Source: an uncultured Methanomethylovorans sp.
Lineage (GTDB): Archaea > Halobacteriota > Methanosarcinia > Methanosarcinales > Methanosarcinaceae
Reading direction: 5' to 3'
DNA: 5,517 bases
Assembly (NCBI GenBank): GCA_937968035.1
Contig: CALBTS010000391.1
Coordinates: forward strand, 1 to 5,517
The notes below the pieces were generated by a model. The model was not told the DNA's origin and did not search any database. It was given only the letters and a program-made list of their open reading frames with translations. Below are positions 1-4,876 of the stretch, piece by piece; position 1 is the first letter of the stretch; each line of letters opens with the position of its first letter. A program made the translations under genes and the position numbers.

Positions 1-24
1 ATGTATCACAAGTCCTATTTTCAT
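1..24 (-). CDS. Possible 5' end of a divergent gene, cut by the window edge
   Basis: Read on the minus strand, an ATG at 24-22 opens eight codons, MKIGLVIH, that run off the window. A start of Met-Lys-Ile followed by a hydrophobic beta-strand is typical of Rossmann-like proteins; some archaeal proteins of unknown function begin in a similar way, but eight residues cannot fix a family. A GGAAGG purine run lies only two bases before the ATG, closer than a normal SD. An out-of-frame ATG ten bases further upstream (minus strand) is an alternative. If real, the gene is divergent from the hydrolase, and the roughly 80 bp between them would hold both promoters. Confidence 0.33.
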
Positions 25-102
25 AACCTTCCATAATATCGGTTCTACATAATAACGATCCCGCACGGAAATTATTAGTCTGATTACATGCTCTGTTGTT
101 CT

Positions 103-795
103 ATGTATGGGATCCAATTGATATGGCACGGTCATGCGTGTTTTGAGATCAGGGCTAGCTTTAATGTGCTTATTGACCCTTTTTTCAGGGGTAATCCCAA
201 AGCAAAGCTAGTTCCTGAAGGCATGGGGCCGGACATCATACTTGTAACCCATGGTCATTATGACCATCTGGGAGATACCATTGAGATCGCGCAAAAGACA
301 GGATGCAGGGTTATTACGGTACATGAACTGGCTAACTATCTTAAATCTCAGAACGTGATGGCCGAAGGCATGAATATAGGAGGCAAGATGAAGGTCAATG
401 ACATGTTAGTGGTGATGACAGATGCCAATCATTCTTCATCCGTGTCCCATGGAGAGTTAAGGTTATATGCCGGCAGAGCTGCTGGATTCATTCTGCAGGT
501 CAATGGTTGTTCCATCTATCATGCAGGGGATACAGGTCTTTTCACAGATATGCGGCTTATAGGGGATGTGTATAGGCCGGATGTGGCGTTATTGCCCATA
601 GGAGGCAGGTATACAATGGATCCGGAAGATGCAGCCAGGGCCGTGGCCTTTATCCGTCCCAATATTGCAATACCTATGCATTATAACACATTTGATGTGA
701 TCTCACAAGATCCCCTGGATTTCGTGCACAAAGTCAGGGACCTATGTGGCACTGAAGTGTTGATTATGAATATAGGAGACGTATTGGATCTATAA
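103..795 (+). CDS. UPF0173-type metal-dependent hydrolase (metallo-beta-lactamase fold)
   Basis: This is a 230-residue soluble protein of the YtkL/UPF0173 branch of the metallo-beta-lactamase superfamily, predicted to be a cytoplasmic two-metal hydrolase of unknown substrate. Numbered from the ATG at 103, the opening WHGHACFEI strand is at 7-15, the HxHxDH metal motif (HGHYDH) at 50-55, a third metal His at 110 (ANHSSS), the bridging Asp at 143 (HAGDTG), the family signature PIGGRYTMDPEDA at 165-177, and the final metal His at 193 (PMHYNTF). All expected metal ligands are present and the length matches the family (about 225-230). An in-frame ATG at 88 would add MLCCS, which family members lack, so 103 is preferred. 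Neither start has a recognisable SD, so the mRNA may be leaderless or nearly so. The gene stands alone on the plus strand and its end converges with the symporter cassette. The family call is firm; the physiological role is unknown. Confidence 0.93.
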   Translation: MYGIQLIWHGHACFEIRASFNVLIDPFFRGNPKAKLVPEGMGPDIILVTHGHYDHLGDTIEIAQKTGCRVITVHELANYLKSQNVMAEGMNIGGKMKVNDMLVVMTDANHSSSVSHGELRLYAGRAAGFILQVNGCSIYHAGDTGLFTDMRLIGDVYRPDVALLPIGGRYTMDPEDAARAVAFIRPNIAIPMHYNTFDVISQDPLDFVHKVRDLCGTEVLIMNIGDVLDL

Positions 796-824
796 GGTCA
801 ATTGATAGATGAATGAGGAGCACG

Positions 825-832
825 TTTATATA
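825..832 (+). promoter_or_regulatory. Archaeal TATA box (TTTATATA)
   Basis: An exact TTTATATA octamer lies 30 bp after the hydrolase stop codon, embedded in a longer AT run (825-840). This is the best TATA match in the window. No good BRE precedes it (GAGCACG). Initiation expected about 24-27 bases from the box centre would fall near 853-856, exactly where a strong stem-loop begins. On the minus strand the run is also AT-rich, but it would only drive antisense RNA into the end of the hydrolase, so the plus orientation is favoured. Confidence 0.55.
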
Positions 833-852
833 TAATTAATACCGAAGATAAG

Positions 853-972
853 ATGGCAAAAGTCGAACATCATTATTCTCTATATCCCCTCTAGTTCTCG
901 TCATACGGCTTTTGCCTTATTCAAGACATGATGTTGCGCATGATCTCGATCTATGTGCTGAGATCTTTTTTT
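853..972 (+). ncRNA. Candidate small RNA (about 118-120 nt)
   Basis: The RNA predicted from the TATA box at 825-832 would begin with an 11-bp stem, GGCAAAAGTCG (855-865) pairing with CGGCTTTTGCC (906-916). It encloses a 40-nt, pyrimidine-rich, mostly unpaired loop containing TATATCCCCTCT. The stem contains one G-U pair in plus-strand RNA; the same position would be a C-A mismatch in minus-strand RNA, which favours plus-strand transcription. The 3' part folds into a short hairpin ending in seven Ts. No long ORF is present; the only reading frame is 13 codons from ATG 853 (MAKVEHHYSLYPL, stop at 892-894). It could instead be the 3' UTR of the hydrolase or a leader peptide region. It resembles no RNA family I can name. 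Confidence 0.42.
942..972 (+). terminator. Hairpin plus T7 terminator, plus strand
   Basis: GATCTC (942-947) pairs with GAGATC (960-965) and is followed at once by TTTTTTT (966-972). Alternative pairings exist: GATCT 948-952 with AGATC 961-965, and GCGCAT 936-941 with ATGTGC 953-958 including one G-U pair. It would end the candidate small RNA and any read-through from the hydrolase, and it separates plus-strand transcription from the convergent symporter. The stem is short, so the T-run is the stronger evidence. Confidence 0.55.
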
Positions 973-995
973 CTCGCCTGTAGCATGTGCATTTT

Positions 996-1032
996 AAAAA
1001 AGGAAGTAATGATATGGTTGCGCTCCATATCA
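996..1032 (-). terminator. Terminator of the downstream symporter gene, overlapping its stop codon
   Basis: On the minus strand TGATATGG (1032-1025) pairs perfectly with CCATATCA (1017-1010) over a 7-nt loop. The first three bases of the stem are the symporter's TGA stop. Eight bases later comes TTTTTT (1001-996). The other cassette copy has the same arrangement of stop codon inside the hairpin, although the stem sequence differs. Confidence 0.6.
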
Positions 1033-2622
1033 CCTAATTTTATCAAAACACTTTTCCAGGTGTTCTCTGGCTATAGGGTTTGTAAATAGGCTAACTACAA
1101 TGCCTGTAAGCATAGCAAGAGGTGTGGCTACCAGGATAGGGTCTACCATTGTCCATGTGCCTGTAAGCAAGGTTGCCTTACCGAAGAGCGCCTGACTGAT
1201 ACCAAGTGGCGCTGCTTCTTTTGCATGTACGAATGCAAGCCAGCTGAGACTGCTGAAGGTGCCTACCAGCATACTGGCGATTGCTCCTTCTTTTGTCATA
1301 CGTTTCCAGAATATGGCTCCAATGTACATGGGTAAAAAGGCTGCAGCACACAATCCGAAGAATATTGATGTTGCGGGGGCTATGATACTTATTGGTAATA
1401 CATAGGCCAGCACCACGCTTGCAAGGATGGTTAGAGCGATACCAATTTTGGTGACATCGACAGTATGGCTGATCTTTCCTTTTTTAACGTACTGTCTGTA
1501 AAAATCATGTCCTATCGCAGTGCCCATGGTATGGTACTGGGAACTAAGAGTGGACATGGCTGCTGCAAGCAGTACGAGCATAAAAAGAACAACGAACATC
1601 TCGGGCATAGCACTATTGATGAACTCCGGGATGATAAGGTCCGTGTTCCCTCCGGCGACTGCCAGTGATATCATATCCTTTTTCTGGAAGAAATATGCGT
1701 TTGAAAGTGCACCGACCGTGAAGGCTACACCTGTCATCATCAGAATGAACGGACCGCCGACGAAAACAGCTCTGTTAAGGGCTTTGTCATCCTTTACGGT
1801 CATGAACCTTACCACAAGCTGCGGTTGTGCCAGCACTCCAATTCCCACACCAAGCACCAGTGTGGAAATAAGGTTCCACCAGATAGGCGAACCGAACTCG
1901 GGCATTGCTGTCCATCCCATATGTCCTCCCTTTACAAGACTTTCAGGTACCAGGTGTGCCATGTTTGTCAGGGCCTGATGTGCCTCAACCACACCTCCAA
2001 GTCTGATGTAGGTAAAGACGAGCAAGATCGCCATGCCTACGAACATGAGTGCTCCCTGCAAAGCATCCGTGTACATGACCGCAATGAGCCCTCCGGTGAT
2101 CACATATGCTGCGACGATGATGGTCAGGATCATCAGTGCAACATCATAGTTGATCCCAAGGGTGGTCTCTACGAAACGGGCACCTCCGATAAGCACTATT
2201 CCTGTATAGAGAGGCATGAATATACCGATCAGAATTCCTGAAAAGCCCTGTATGAACCTCGAATTGAAACGTTTTCCAAGCAGTTCAGGGAATGTAACAG
2301 CCTGTAGGTTCTTTCCCATCTTGCGTGTTCTTGAGCCGAAAATAACAAAAGCGATGAATATTCCCACCACGATGTTCATCAGGGCGAGCCACAACAGTCC
2401 CATTCCAAGGGCACCTGCAGCGCCTCCAAAACCCACTATTGCAGACGTACTGATGAAAGTAGCTCCATATGACAGTGCAAGAATATAAGGGTGTATATTC
2501 CTGCCCGCCACCATATAATCATCTATAGCTTTCGTTCTTTTGTATCCCAGCCATCCAAGATAGAAAATTACCATTAGGTAGATGAGTACGGTGATTCCCA
2601 GAATAGCGGTGTTCAATACCAT
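1030..2622 (-). CDS. Sodium:solute symporter, copy 1 (SSS family, PanF-like)
   Basis: This 530-residue integral membrane protein belongs to the SSS family (TC 2.A.21), which couples Na+ entry to uptake of a small solute. About 13 hydrophobic helices can be counted, as expected. The family signature around TM5 (Y173..GGLIA, then YTDALQG 184-190) is present. The Na2-site motif AAAMSTLSS has Ser357-Thr358, matching the sodium-binding Ser340/Thr341 of E. coli PutP. The essential Asp55 of PutP is absent here: the aligned stretch is GATFISTS (53-60). The TM2 stretch, IGGARFVET (145-153) and TDALQG resemble PanF more than PutP, but pantothenate is not proven as the substrate. The ATG overlaps the stop of the small upstream gene by one base (TAATG), with GAGGAT at 2636-2631 as SD. 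It is about 70% identical by eye to copy 2, with matching TM1, TM6 and TM9 cores. Differences cluster in loops (about 223-233 and 311-320) and at the C-terminus. Confidence 0.93.
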   Translation of the reverse strand: MVLNTAILGITVLIYLMVIFYLGWLGYKRTKAIDDYMVAGRNIHPYILALSYGATFISTSAIVGFGGAAGALGMGLLWLALMNIVVGIFIAFVIFGSRTRKMGKNLQAVTFPELLGKRFNSRFIQGFSGILIGIFMPLYTGIVLIGGARFVETTLGINYDVALMILTIIVAAYVITGGLIAVMYTDALQGALMFVGMAILLVFTYIRLGGVVEAHQALTNMAHLVPESLVKGGHMGWTAMPEFGSPIWWNLISTLVLGVGIGVLAQPQLVVRFMTVKDDKALNRAVFVGGPFILMMTGVAFTVGALSNAYFFQKKDMISLAVAGGNTDLIIPEFINSAMPEMFVVLFMLVLLAAAMSTLSSQYHTMGTAIGHDFYRQYVKKGKISHTVDVTKIGIALTILASVVLAYVLPISIIAPATSIFFGLCAAAFLPMYIGAIFWKRMTKEGAIASMLVGTFSSLSWLAFVHAKEAAPLGISQALFGKATLLTGTWTMVDPILVATPLAMLTGIVVSLFTNPIAREHLEKCFDKIR

Positions 2623-2747
2623 TATTCCACATCCTCGTCTTCAGCACCTTTGTTCCAGTTCAGGGCACCATATATCATACAGCCTATGGCACTGAGGACA
2701 CAAAGAATGTATACTACCCAGATCTGCGGGTCATCTATTCCAAGCAT
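2622..2747 (-). CDS. Small single-TM symporter partner protein, copy 1 (41 aa)
   Basis: This short gene encodes MLGIDDPQIWVVYILCVLSA and then GCMIYGALNWNKGAEDEDVE. It has a short polar head with a DPQIW motif (6-10), one hydrophobic helix (about 9-29) with a GC-x-IYG motif, a WN pair (31-32) and an acidic tail. It is preceded by a good SD, GGAGATGA (2761-2754), six bases before the ATG. Its TAA overlaps the symporter ATG by one base, so the two proteins are probably made in fixed ratio and act together in the membrane. The homologous gene in cassette 2 shares 22 of 40 residues, including GI-DPQIW, Y13, VLSA, GC, IYG and WN, which shows selection on the protein. Small partners are known for other SSS transporters (YhdT with PanF; MctP and ActP-type systems), and databases may hold this family as 'symporter small accessory protein'. 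Whether it aids folding, stability or transport is not known from the sequence. Confidence 0.88.
   Translation of the reverse strand: MLGIDDPQIWVVYILCVLSAIGCMIYGALNWNKGAEDEDVE
2631..2636 (-). promoter_or_regulatory. SD for symporter copy 1, inside the small gene
   Basis: GAGGAT on the minus strand sits eight bases before the symporter ATG (2622) and is read as part of the acidic tail codons of the small protein. With the TAATG overlap, this implies translational coupling and supports the ATG at 2622 as the start. Confidence 0.6.
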
Positions 2748-2792
2748 TTTCAGTCATCTCCTTCTTTACTAATTAATAATGATAATCTATTT

Positions 2793-2831
2793 ATGCCACA
2801 TGTTAGCATGACTCATTATTTAACCTTTCGA
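2793..2831 (-). promoter_or_regulatory. Promoter/operator of cassette 1 (shared 39-bp element)
   Basis: On the minus strand the block begins TCGAAAGG (BRE-like), then TTAAATAA (2823-2816, TATA box), then a spacer ending TGCTAACATGTGGCA (2808-2794). It matches the block upstream of the other small gene at 34 of 39 positions with no gap. Transcription should start near 2793-2796, giving a leader of about 45-50 nt. The last 15 bases form an imperfect dyad, TGCnA-N5-TnGCA, lying between TATA and the start site, where an archaeal repressor would block polymerase. The promoter reading is well supported; the operator reading is inference. Confidence 0.66.
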
Positions 2832-2837
2832 TTATGT

Positions 2838-2871
2838 TCGAGATCTAGCATGTAGCATCTCGACAATTGTC
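2838..2871. promoter_or_regulatory. Dyads and TAGCAT repeats upstream of promoter 1
   Basis: Immediately upstream of the BRE of cassette 1 is a 7-bp inverted repeat, TCGAGAT (2838-2844) with ATCTCGA (2857-2863). Its centre holds TAGCAT twice (2846-2851 and 2853-2858, 7-bp period). A perfect 10-bp palindrome, GACAATTGTC (2862-2871), abuts it. The position fits an activator or upstream regulator site. Nothing similar lies at this place in cassette 2, so it may give copy 1 its own regulation. A hairpin in read-through RNA from cassette 2 is the alternative. Confidence 0.35.
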
Positions 2872-2902
2872 AAAAAAAGCTCTAAAGATCGAAAGCGCAG
2901 TT

Positions 2903-2936
2903 AAATAAAACTAAGAGAGCAGATCTCTCTTAGTTT
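2903..2936 (-). terminator. Strong intrinsic terminator of symporter copy 2
   Basis: On the minus strand AAACTAAGAGAG (2936-2925) pairs perfectly with CTCTCTTAGTTT (2919-2908), a 12-bp stem over a 5-nt loop. The strand then continues as TTTTATTT (2910-2903), whose first Ts close the stem. The 5' arm contains the last codon and the TAA stop (2932-2930) of the symporter. It should insulate cassette 1 from transcription of cassette 2. Confidence 0.78.
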
Positions 2937-4513
2937 CCAAAGCACTTTTTAATATGTTCTTCAGATGCTGGTTTTGTGAGAAGGCTGACACCTACAGCAA
3001 AGAAAATTGAAAGCGGTGTAGCCACCAGTATAGGGTCCACCAATGTCCATGTTCCTGTAAGTAATGTTGCCTGACCGAAGATCGCCTGGCTTATTCCCAG
3101 TGCAGTAGCTTCTTTGGCATGTACGAAAGTGAGCCAGAAAAGGCTGCTGAAAGTGCCTACCAGCAGGCTTGCAATCGCTCCTTCTTTTGTCATGCGTTTC
3201 CAGAATATGGCTCCTGCGTACATGGGCAGGAAAGCAGCAGCCGTCAAACCAAAGAAAATAGCTGTTGCCCTGGCAATGATACCTATGGGAAGAGTGTAGG
3301 CAAGAATGACACTTATGACAATAGTAATGGCAATACCCAGTTTTGTTATGCTTATTGTATGTCCGATCTTTCCACGCATTATGGATTCTCTGTAGAGGTC
3401 GTGGCCTATGGCAGTGCCCATATTATGGAATAGTGAACTAAGGGTTGACATGGCTGCTGCCAGAAGTGTCAGCATGAAGAACACTACGAATATGTCAGGC
3501 ATAGCGCTGTTTATATACTCAGGCATGATCTTGTCGATATTTCCGCCAGCCACATCCATGGACAGCATGCCTTTGGTGTTGATAAAATACACGTTGGACA
3601 AAGCTCCTACTACGTATGCGACCCCGACCATCATGAAGATAAAAGGTCCGCCGGAGAGCACTGCTCTTTTGAGCGAGGTGGTATTCTTAACGGTCATGAA
3701 CCTCACAGCCAGCTGAGGCTGGGCCAATACTCCTACTCCAACTCCAAGAACGATTGTTGAGACCAGGGTCCACCATATAGGGGAACCAAAGGCCGGCATC
3801 GAGGTCCAGCCCGTATGTCCCTGCTGTGCCATGGCTTCAGGTACCATAGATGCGAGATTGGTGAGTGCCAGGTGGGCTGAGGTTACCCCCCCCAGATTCA
3901 CATAGGTGAATACCATGAGGATCGCCATACCTACGAACATAAGAGTTCCCTGCATTGCATCTGTGTACATCACAGCTATGAGGCCACCGGTGATCACGTA
4001 AGCTGCGGTTATAATTGTAAGTAAAAGCACAGAGGTGTTGTAATCAATGCCCAGAGCTGTTTCCATGAACCTGGCTCCCCCAATAAGTACACTGCTTGCA
4101 TAAAGGGGCATAAACAGAGCTATTAAAAGGCCTGAAAACCCCTGGATAAAGCGGGACTGGAACCTTTTACCAATGAGTTCGGGAAAAGTAACGGCTTTCA
4201 GGTTCACTCCCATTCTTCTGGTCCTTGAGCCAAATACAACGAATGCGATGAATATCCCGACAAAGATGTTCATGAAGACCAGCCATAATATCCCCATTCC
4301 GAAGGCACCGGCATAACCTCCGAATCCGATTATCGCCGAGGTACTGATAAAAGCTGCTCCATAGGACAGTGCCAGCACAAAAGGATTCACTTTCCTGCCT
4401 GCCACCATGAAGTCATCGGTGCTTTTGGTCTGTTTGTATCCCATCCAACCTAAATAGAAGGTGATCATGAGATAGATGAGTACAGCAATTCCAAGAACTA
4501 TACTGCTTGCCAT
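2930..4513 (-). CDS. Sodium:solute symporter, copy 2 (SSS family, PanF-like)
   Basis: This is a 527-residue paralogue of copy 1, aligning without internal gaps and offset by one residue at the N-terminus. It has about 13 TM helices, the SSS signature near TM5 (Y..TGGLIA and YTDAMQG) and the Na2-site AAAMSTLSS with Ser356-Thr357. The start is the ATG at 4513 (MASSIVLGIAVLIYL). GGAGG at 4525-4521 lies seven bases upstream, and the ATG overlaps the TGA of the small gene (TGATG). An ATG at 4609 in the same frame would add 32 residues, but that stretch is only the small gene read in the wrong frame and has no counterpart in copy 1. The TM1 and TM6 segments are almost identical to copy 1, suggesting the same or a similar solute; the substrate is not identifiable. 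Ending in CFGN, it terminates within a strong hairpin. Confidence 0.93.
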   Translation of the reverse strand: MASSIVLGIAVLIYLMITFYLGWMGYKQTKSTDDFMVAGRKVNPFVLALSYGAAFISTSAIIGFGGYAGAFGMGILWLVFMNIFVGIFIAFVVFGSRTRRMGVNLKAVTFPELIGKRFQSRFIQGFSGLLIALFMPLYASSVLIGGARFMETALGIDYNTSVLLLTIITAAYVITGGLIAVMYTDAMQGTLMFVGMAILMVFTYVNLGGVTSAHLALTNLASMVPEAMAQQGHTGWTSMPAFGSPIWWTLVSTIVLGVGVGVLAQPQLAVRFMTVKNTTSLKRAVLSGGPFIFMMVGVAYVVGALSNVYFINTKGMLSMDVAGGNIDKIMPEYINSAMPDIFVVFFMLTLLAAAMSTLSSLFHNMGTAIGHDLYRESIMRGKIGHTISITKLGIAITIVISVILAYTLPIGIIARATAIFFGLTAAAFLPMYAGAIFWKRMTKEGAIASLLVGTFSSLFWLTFVHAKEATALGISQAIFGQATLLTGTWTLVDPILVATPLSIFFAVGVSLLTKPASEEHIKKCFGN

Positions 4514-4635
4514 CAGCTTTCCTCCAGGGGATCTTCGTCGTTCCAGTGCATCAGTCCATATATTATGCAGCCCAGAGCACTTAGCACACTGAGCAAATAT
4601 GCCAGCCATATCTGTGGATCATTGATTCCAAACAT
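4513..4635 (-). CDS. Small single-TM symporter partner protein, copy 2 (40 aa)
   Basis: The gene encodes MFGINDPQIWLAYLLSVLSA and then LGCIIYGLMHWNDEDPLEES. It has a DPQIW head, one membrane helix (about 9-29) with GC-x-IYG, WN at 31-32, and an acidic C-terminal tail (DEDPLEE). The SD is GGAGAT (4647-4642), six bases before the ATG. The TGA stop shares one base with the symporter ATG. It is homologous to the copy 1 partner (22 of 40 identical) and lies at the same place in its cassette, which argues strongly that both are real genes despite their size. The conserved part is the head, helix and WN. The tail varies in sequence but stays acidic, as is also seen in small partners such as YhdT. 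Its likely role is as a subunit or assembly factor of the symporter encoded next to it. Confidence 0.88.
   Translation of the reverse strand: MFGINDPQIWLAYLLSVLSALGCIIYGLMHWNDEDPLEES
4521..4525 (-). promoter_or_regulatory. SD fixing the start of symporter copy 2
   Basis: GGAGG on the minus strand, seven bases before the ATG at 4513 and inside the last codons of the small gene (Leu-Glu-Glu). It is the strongest SD in the window and selects MASSIVLG as the true N-terminus rather than the in-frame ATG at 4609. Confidence 0.75.
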
Positions 4636-4657
4636 CTACATATCTCCTTTTATTATA

Positions 4658-4696
4658 ATGCCATTTGTTAGCATGGCTCATTCTTTAATCTTTCGA
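4658..4696 (-). promoter_or_regulatory. Promoter/operator of cassette 2 (shared 39-bp element)
   Basis: The block reads TCGAAAG (BRE-like), ATTAAAGAA (TATA region, poorer than copy 1), then a spacer ending TGCTAACAAATGGCA (4673-4659) with the same TGCnA-N5-TnGCA dyad. GCCAT (4660-4664) and ATGGC (4673-4677) also form a 5-bp inverted repeat here. The expected start is near 4658-4662, giving a leader of about 22-28 nt, shorter than copy 1. The BRE lies within a 6-bp dyad, AATCTT/AAGATT (4687-4701), that copy 1 lacks. The sequence further upstream is unlike cassette 1. Confidence 0.64.
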
Positions 4697-4753
4697 AGAT
4701 TATCGGGACCTTCCAAAGCGGTTTTATTATAATTTAAGTTTTAAAATAAGATT

Positions 4754-4785
4754 TAGTATTACAAAATGATTAGTTTTTAATACTA
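4754..4785. repeat. AT-rich inverted repeat in the gap between methyltransferase and cassette 2
   Basis: TAGTATTA (4754-4761) pairs with TAATACTA (4778-4785). Skipping C4762, four more A-T pairs (4763-4766 with 4774-4777) extend the stem to a 7-nt loop. On the minus strand it is followed by AATCTTATTTT, so it could terminate methyltransferase transcripts about 90 bases after the stop. It also lies about 60 bp upstream of the cassette 2 BRE and could be a regulator site. The rest of the gap 4636-4876 is AT-rich with no credible ORF. Confidence 0.4.
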
Positions 4786-4841
4786 TAAAGTCGTAAAGAC
4801 AACCTGCAACAATCTTCCTGAAGGCACATGTTTTTATTATT

Positions 4842-4864
4842 GGGGTTTTTACCCCACCCCCTCC
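4842..4864. other. GGGGT/ACCCC hairpin and G-rich tract after the methyltransferase
   Basis: GGGGT (4842-4846) and ACCCC (4851-4855) form a 5-bp, 4-nt-loop hairpin. In minus-strand RNA it is preceded by GGAGGGGGTGGGG (4864-4852), an SD-like tract with no ORF of credible length behind it; the first frame with an ATG (4829) gives 19 codons. It may be a 3' end stabiliser or a decoy pairing site. The function is not evident. Confidence 0.25.
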
Positions 4865-4876
4865 TATCATTCTTTT

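Larger units (their letters stand above)
996..4696 (-). repeat. Tandem duplication of a promoter / small protein / symporter / terminator cassette
   Basis: Two units follow each other on the minus strand: 4696-2903 and 2831-996. Each holds the 39-bp promoter block, a 40-41 aa membrane protein, a one-base overlap, a symporter of 527-530 aa, and a hairpin terminator containing the stop codon. The proteins are about 55% (small) and about 70% (symporter, by eye) identical. Leaders, terminators and upstream regions have diverged, so the duplication is old enough to have lost noncoding identity except in the promoter block. Confidence 0.8.

Noticed and set aside
928..961. C/D box guide RNA (ATGATGT at 928-934, CTGA at 958-961)
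   Set aside because: The C box departs from consensus, no clear D' and C' boxes lie between, and the terminal stem of a C/D RNA is missing.
1011..1098. Small plus-strand ORF starting ATGATATGG after an AGGAAG tract
   Set aside because: It mostly runs antisense through the symporter 1 C-terminus, is only about 26 codons, and its start lies inside that gene's terminator hairpin.
1465..2488. Several plus-strand frames of 67-152 codons over symporter 1
   Set aside because: They are antisense to a clear transporter gene, have no SD and no family features, and arise from its codon bias.
2739..2757. Alternative ATG at 2757 (minus) ahead of the small gene
   Set aside because: It is in another frame, reaches a stop within seven codons, and lies within the SD sequence GGAGATGA.
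3114..3716. Plus-strand frames over symporter 2
   Set aside because: These are shadows of the same kind; some correspond in position to those over symporter 1 because the genes are paralogous, which explains any similarity between the frames.
4770..4829. 19-codon minus-strand ORF (MCLQEDCCRL...) below the G-rich tract
   Set aside because: The SD-like tract is too far from the ATG, the codons look random, and a strong AT-rich dyad begins at its end.
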